A DNA stretch of 9,588 nucleotides from an uncultured Helicobacter sp. GTDB lineage: Bacteria > Campylobacterota > Campylobacteria > Campylobacterales > Helicobacteraceae. The DNA lies in NCBI GenBank assembly GCA_947179285.1, contig CAMXAV010000014.1, positions 1 through 9,588 on the forward strand, read 5' to 3'. Position numbers and translations under genes: made by a program. Each line of letters starts with the position of its first letter. Position 1 is the stretch's first letter. Below, piece after piece: positions 6,434-9,588 of the stretch. The notes under the pieces are model-generated. The model searched no databases and was not told where the DNA came from. It saw only the letters and a program-made list of their open reading frames with translations.

Positions 6434-7576
6434 ATGAAAATCGCGATTATCGAAGATGATATTAACATGCGCAAATCGCTCGAGATTGCGTTGGGCGAGT
6501 ATCCCGAGTTTCAAATCGTTGCGTTCAAGAATGCCAAAGACGCGCTCAAGAAGCTCGATGATAGCTTCGAGCTGATTATCACCGATATTAACATGCCCGG
6601 CATGGACGGAATCGAGTTTTTGGAACATCTCAATGGGCGCTATGAGGCGATTATCATCACGGGCAACGCGACATTGAACAAGGCGATTGAATCGATTCGG
6701 CTCGGCGTCAAGGATTTTCTGACAAAGCCCTTAGAAGTCGAAACGCTCGTTGCGGCGATTCGCCGATCGGCAAAGGCGCAAAAGGTGCAGAGCAAGCACC
6801 CCGCCGCTGTGGATTCGAGCAAGGATTTTGTCGCGACATCGCCAACGTTTGATAAGGTGCTCAAGGTCGTCTCGAAAGCCGCAAATACCGATGCGTCTAT
6901 CTTGCTCTTGGGCGAAAGCGGCGTGGGCAAGGAGGTGCTTGCGCAATACATTCACAACAACTCGCCGCGCGCCAAAGCGCCGTTTGTCGCGATTAATATG
7001 GCTGCCATTCCTGATAATCTGCTCGAATCCGAGCTCTTTGGCTACGAGAAAGGCGCTTTCACAGACGCAACAGAGGGGCATAGCGGCAAGTTTGAAGCCG
7101 CACATGGCGGGACGATTTTCCTCGATGAAATCGGCGAAATGCCGCTTGGGTTGCAGGCGAAGATTCTGCGCGTGTTGCAAGAACGCGAGGTTGTGCGGCT
7201 TGGCAGCAGCAAGCCCATTAAGGTCGAGTTTCGCGTTGTCTCGGCGACAAACGCGGATATTCAGCAAAAAATCAAAAGCCACGAGTTTCGCGAGGATTTA
7301 TTCTTTCGCCTCCAAACCATTCCCGTGCAGATTCCGCCCCTGCGCGAGCGCAAAGAGGAGATTCTGCCGCTATGCGAGGCAAAGCTCGCCGAAGTCTGCG
7401 TGCAATATGGCTTTGAGCCAAAGACGCTTAGCCAAGAATCCAAAGATTGCCTGCTCGCATACAACTGGCCTGGCAACATTCGCGAGCTCTTGTCTGTCGT
7501 TGAACGCGCCGCGATTTTGAGCGATGGCAACGAGATTTGCAGCGAGGATTTGTTCCTCTCAAGCCGCAGCGGCTAG
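6434..7576 (+). CDS. flgR: Sigma54-dependent response regulator FlgR (no DNA-binding domain)
   Basis: NtrC-family activator that, phosphorylated by the histidine kinase FlgS, remodels sigma54-RNA polymerase at mid-class flagellar promoters (hook, rod and minor flagellin genes). The receiver domain (1-115) has acidic residues Glu7-Asp8-Asp9, phospho-acceptor Asp51 in TDINMPGMDG, Thr76 and Lys98. The AAA+ domain (about 135-375) has Walker A GESGVGKE (160-167), the sigma54-contacting loop as GAFTDA (207-212, usually GAFTGA), Walker B TIFLDE (227-232), the arginine-rich FREDLFFRL (285-293) and sensor II GNIREL (347-352). The protein ends at 380 immediately after the AAA+ domain, without the Fis-type helix-turn-helix; H. 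pylori FlgR (381 aa) has the same lack, so this is not a truncation. AAAGGAG ten bases before the ATG overlaps the previous stop. No sigma54 site is apparent in the window. Confidence 0.95.
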   Translation: MKIAIIEDDINMRKSLEIALGEYPEFQIVAFKNAKDALKKLDDSFELIITDINMPGMDGIEFLEHLNGRYEAIIITGNATLNKAIESIRLGVKDFLTKPLEVETLVAAIRRSAKAQKVQSKHPAAVDSSKDFVATSPTFDKVLKVVSKAANTDASILLLGESGVGKEVLAQYIHNNSPRAKAPFVAINMAAIPDNLLESELFGYEKGAFTDATEGHSGKFEAAHGGTIFLDEIGEMPLGLQAKILRVLQEREVVRLGSSKPIKVEFRVVSATNADIQQKIKSHEFREDLFFRLQTIPVQIPPLRERKEEILPLCEAKLAEVCVQYGFEPKTLSQESKDCLLAYNWPGNIRELLSVVERAAILSDGNEICSEDLFLSSRSG

Positions 7577-7609
7577 AATCACATCAAAAAACCACACCAA
7601 AGGATTTTT

Positions 7610-8137
7610 ATGCGTTTTTTGTTTTTCTTCTGCTTCTTGTGCGCGCCGCTTTTTGGGGCTTTTGAGAATCTCAAGACCCTGCAAGGCAATTTCACGCAAG
7701 AGATTACGACACTCGAGGGCGAAACGATTGTGTATCAGGGCAAGCTCTATCTCAAAAAGCCCGTGCATGTGCGTTGGGACTATGTCGCGCCGACAACGAA
7801 ACATCTCTATTTCGATGGCAAAGAGGCGATGATTTACGAGCCCAAGCTCGAGCAGGTAACGATTATCACCATCGATGATAAGGTGCTCGATTTTTCTGCG
7901 CTGTTGCGCAACGCCAAAAAGCAAAAAGACGGGCGCTACCGCGCGATGATTGAGGGCAAGGAATATGTCTTGAATGTCGATTCCAAAGAATTGCCCGCGA
8001 GCATTGAATATCTCGATGAGTTCGAGAATCGCGTCAAGATTGTGTTTGCGAATTGCCGCTCGAACGCGAAAATCGCCGATTCCGTGTTCGAGTTTCAACC
8101 ACCAAGCCATGTTGATGTTGTGCGGCACAATCGCTAG
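7610..8137 (+). CDS. lolA: Outer-membrane lipoprotein carrier protein LolA
   Basis: Periplasmic chaperone that takes mature lipoproteins from the LolCDE transporter and delivers them to the outer membrane. The 175-aa product starts with a signal peptide (Arg2, then a very Phe-rich core, cleavage near 16-17). The mature part shows LolA family marks: GNFTQ (26-30), YQGKLYLKKPVHVRWDY (42-58) with the conserved Arg55, YFDGKEAMIYEP (67-78), and the tail PPSHVDVVRH (164-173), close to the PPxxVDVVR end I remember for Helicobacter LolA. AAAGGA lies seven bases before the ATG. It follows flgR by 33 bp with no clear terminator, and precedes secA as in H. pylori (HP0785-HP0786, from memory). Identification rests on these weak family motifs together with the context. 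Confidence 0.9.
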   Translation: MRFLFFFCFLCAPLFGAFENLKTLQGNFTQEITTLEGETIVYQGKLYLKKPVHVRWDYVAPTTKHLYFDGKEAMIYEPKLEQVTIITIDDKVLDFSALLRNAKKQKDGRYRAMIEGKEYVLNVDSKELPASIEYLDEFENRVKIVFANCRSNAKIADSVFEFQPPSHVDVVRHNR

Positions 8138-8154
8138 ATTCTTGTGGCTTGTTT

Positions 8155-8165
8155 TATGCTAAAAT
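8155..8165 (+). promoter_or_regulatory. Extended -10 promoter of secA
   Basis: TATGCTAAAAT, identical to the element upstream of gyrA, with TGC before the hexamer TAAAAT (8160-8165). It lies in the 55-bp gap between lolA and secA. A start near 8172 leaves about 20 bases of leader including the AAAGG ribosome-binding site. It suggests secA can be transcribed apart from lolA. Confidence 0.55.
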
Positions 8166-8192
8166 GCACGATTATCAAATAAAGGTTTCGCG

Positions 8193-9588
8193 ATGATTCA
8201 ACGCTTTTTTGCCTCTATCTTTGGCAGCACAAACGACCGACAAATTAAACAATACCGCAAGAAAATCCAACGCATTAACGCGCTCGAATCTCATTATCAA
8301 AACATGAGCGATACCGAGCTTCGCGCCGCGTTTGACGCGCTGCGCCAAAAGGCGCGCGATGGGCAGAGCCTCGATTCTCTTCTGCCTGATAGCTTTGCGA
8401 TAACGCGCGAGGCGAGCCGCAGAATCTTGAACATGCGGCATTTCGATGTGCAGCTCATCGGCGGCATGGTGCTGCATGAACACAAGATTGCCGAGATGAA
8501 AACGGGCGAGGGCAAGACGCTTGTCGCGACATTGCCTGTCGTGCTCAACGCAATGACGGGGCTTGGCGTGCATATCATCACCGTAAACGACTACCTCGCC
8601 AAGCGCGATTCGACCGAGCTTGCGCCATTGTATGAGTTTTTGGGCTATTCTGTCGGTGTCGTTACGAGCGATTGTGTCGATGACGCGCAGAGAATCGAGG
8701 CATACCGATGCGACATCACGTATGGCACGAACAACGAGTTTGGCTTTGATTATTTGCGCGACAACATGAAATACGCGCTAGACGACAAGGTACAGCGCAC
8801 GCACCATTACGCGATTGTCGATGAGGTCGATTCGATTCTGATTGACGAGGCGCGCACGCCGCTCATCATCTCGGGACCTGCAAACCACAAGCTTGAACAT
8901 TACAAAAAAGCAAATGAAATCGCGCTCAAGCTCGTTGTCGATGAGGATTTCAGCATTGACGAAAAAAACCGCGTGATTCTGATTACCGATAGCGGCGTGA
9001 GCAAGGCGCAAGAGGGATTCGGGATTGAGAATCTCTACAGCATCGACAACGCGATTCTGGCACATCAGCTCGACCAAGCCCTGAAGGCAAACTATCTCTT
9101 TGCCAAAGATAAAGATTATGTCGTGCAGAATGGCGAAGTCGTGATTGTCGATGAATTTACGGGGCGCTTGAGCGTTGGGCGGCGCTTTAGCGAGGGCTTG
9201 CACCAAGCGCTCGAGGCAAAGGAGGACGTGGCGATTAAGGAAGAAACGCAGACGCTCGCCGACATCACCTTTCAAAACTATTTTCGCCTCTATGACAAGC
9301 TCGCGGGAATGACGGGCACGGCGCAGACAGAGGCGACAGAGTTTTTGCAAATCTATGGGCTCGAGGTCGTGAGCATTCCCACGAATGTGCCGATTAGACG
9401 GCAGGATTTGAACGATTTGATTTACAGCACCGAGAAAGAGAAGTTTAACGCCGTGATTGCCAAGATTGCCGAGCTCAACGCGCGCGGGCAGCCCGTGCTC
9501 GTGGGCACGGCTTCGATTGAGAAGAGCGAGATTCTGCATGCGCTGCTCAAGAAGCAGCGAATCCCGCACACGGTGCTCAACGCCAAGC
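8193..9588 (+). CDS. secA: Preprotein translocase ATPase SecA, N-terminal part (3' end outside window)
   Basis: Cytosolic and membrane-peripheral ATPase that drives unfolded preproteins through SecYEG. The frame is open from ATG 8193 to the window end: 465 codons of an expected 850-870. Nucleotide-binding domain 1 shows Walker A MKTGEGKT (102-109), [10 protein letters not shown] (130-139), [15 protein letters not shown] (177-191) and the Walker B/DEAD-like block [13 protein letters not shown] (209-221). The preprotein cross-linking domain follows (about 225-365). [20 protein letters not shown] (319-338) and [14 protein letters not shown] (371-384) bring back domain 1, and domain 2 begins with [13 protein letters not shown] (434-446). 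The C-terminal helical regions and any zinc-binding tail are not in view. AAAGG eight bases upstream supports the start. It has its own promoter-like element, 27 bp ahead. Identification is firm. Confidence 0.97.
   Translation, partial: MIQRFFASIFGSTNDRQIKQYRKKIQRINALESHYQNMSDTELRAAFDALRQKARDGQSLDSLLPDSFAITREASRRILNMRHFDVQLIGGMVLHEHKIAEMKTGEGKTLVATLPVVLNAMTGLGVHIITVNDYLAKRDSTELAPLYEFLGYSVGVVTSDCVDDAQRIEAYRCDITYGTNNEFGFDYLRDNMKYALDDKVQRTHHYAIVDEVDSILIDEARTPLIISGPANHKLEHYKKANEIALKLVVDEDFSIDEKNRVILITDSGVSKAQEGFGIENLYSIDNAILAHQLDQALKANYLFAKDKDYVVQNGEVVIVDEFTGRLSVGRRFSEGLHQALEAKEDVAIKEETQTLADITFQNYFRLYDKLAGMTGTAQTEATEFLQIYGLEVVSIPTNVPIRRQDLNDLIYSTEKEKFNAVIAKIAELNARGQPVLVGTASIEKSEILHALLKKQRIPHTVLNAK

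Noticed and set aside
7562..7574. AGCCG/CGGCT repeat at the flgR stop as a terminator
   Set aside because: Five-bp stem inside the coding end with no following T run; lolA follows 33 bp later.
8720..8745. TGGCAC inside secA as a sigma54 promoter
   Set aside because: The downstream GC/TTGC element at the required spacing is missing, and it lies within a conserved coding block.

Overview
The window looks like chromosomal housekeeping DNA from a Campylobacterota species, most likely a Helicobacter with unusually high GC (about half G+C by eye, against below 40% in H. pylori). Three things support this. The proteins resemble their H. pylori counterparts. The order gyrA - small secreted protein - flgR and the pair lolA - secA both match H. 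pylori from memory. FlgR ends right after its AAA+ domain with no DNA-binding domain, a Helicobacter trait. I cannot name the species.

Layout. Left edge: the 3' part of dcd (+), cut by the window start, converges with a minus-strand block. Reading that block right to left: mnmA, a 65-codon gene of unknown function, a gap of about 220 bp holding a strong palindrome, then prs and a secreted cyclophilin that overlap by 29 bp. mnmA and gyrA diverge from a 127-bp spacer with recognisable -10 boxes on both strands. The plus strand then runs gyrA - 130-aa secreted protein - flgR - lolA - secA, with spacings of -4, 3, 33 and 55 bp. secA has its own extended -10 promoter and runs off the right end.

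Functions. dcd and prs supply nucleotides (dUTP and PRPP). mnmA makes the 2-thiouridine of wobble position 34 in some tRNAs. gyrA is gyrase subunit A. flgR is the sigma54 activator of mid-class flagellar genes. lolA and secA serve export (lipoprotein carriage and Sec translocation), and the cyclophilin is a periplasmic folding helper. No mobile element, CRISPR array, RNA gene or defence system is visible.

Points for a second look: gyrA is broken by one missing base near codon 165, most simply a sequencing error; the 65-aa gene has codon usage unlike its neighbours; a near-perfect palindrome flanked by 8-bp direct repeats lies upstream of prs; and GAATC/GATTC is strikingly abundant, including an almost fixed GGA-ATC choice for Gly-Ile. 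I did not find a clearly new multi-gene system.
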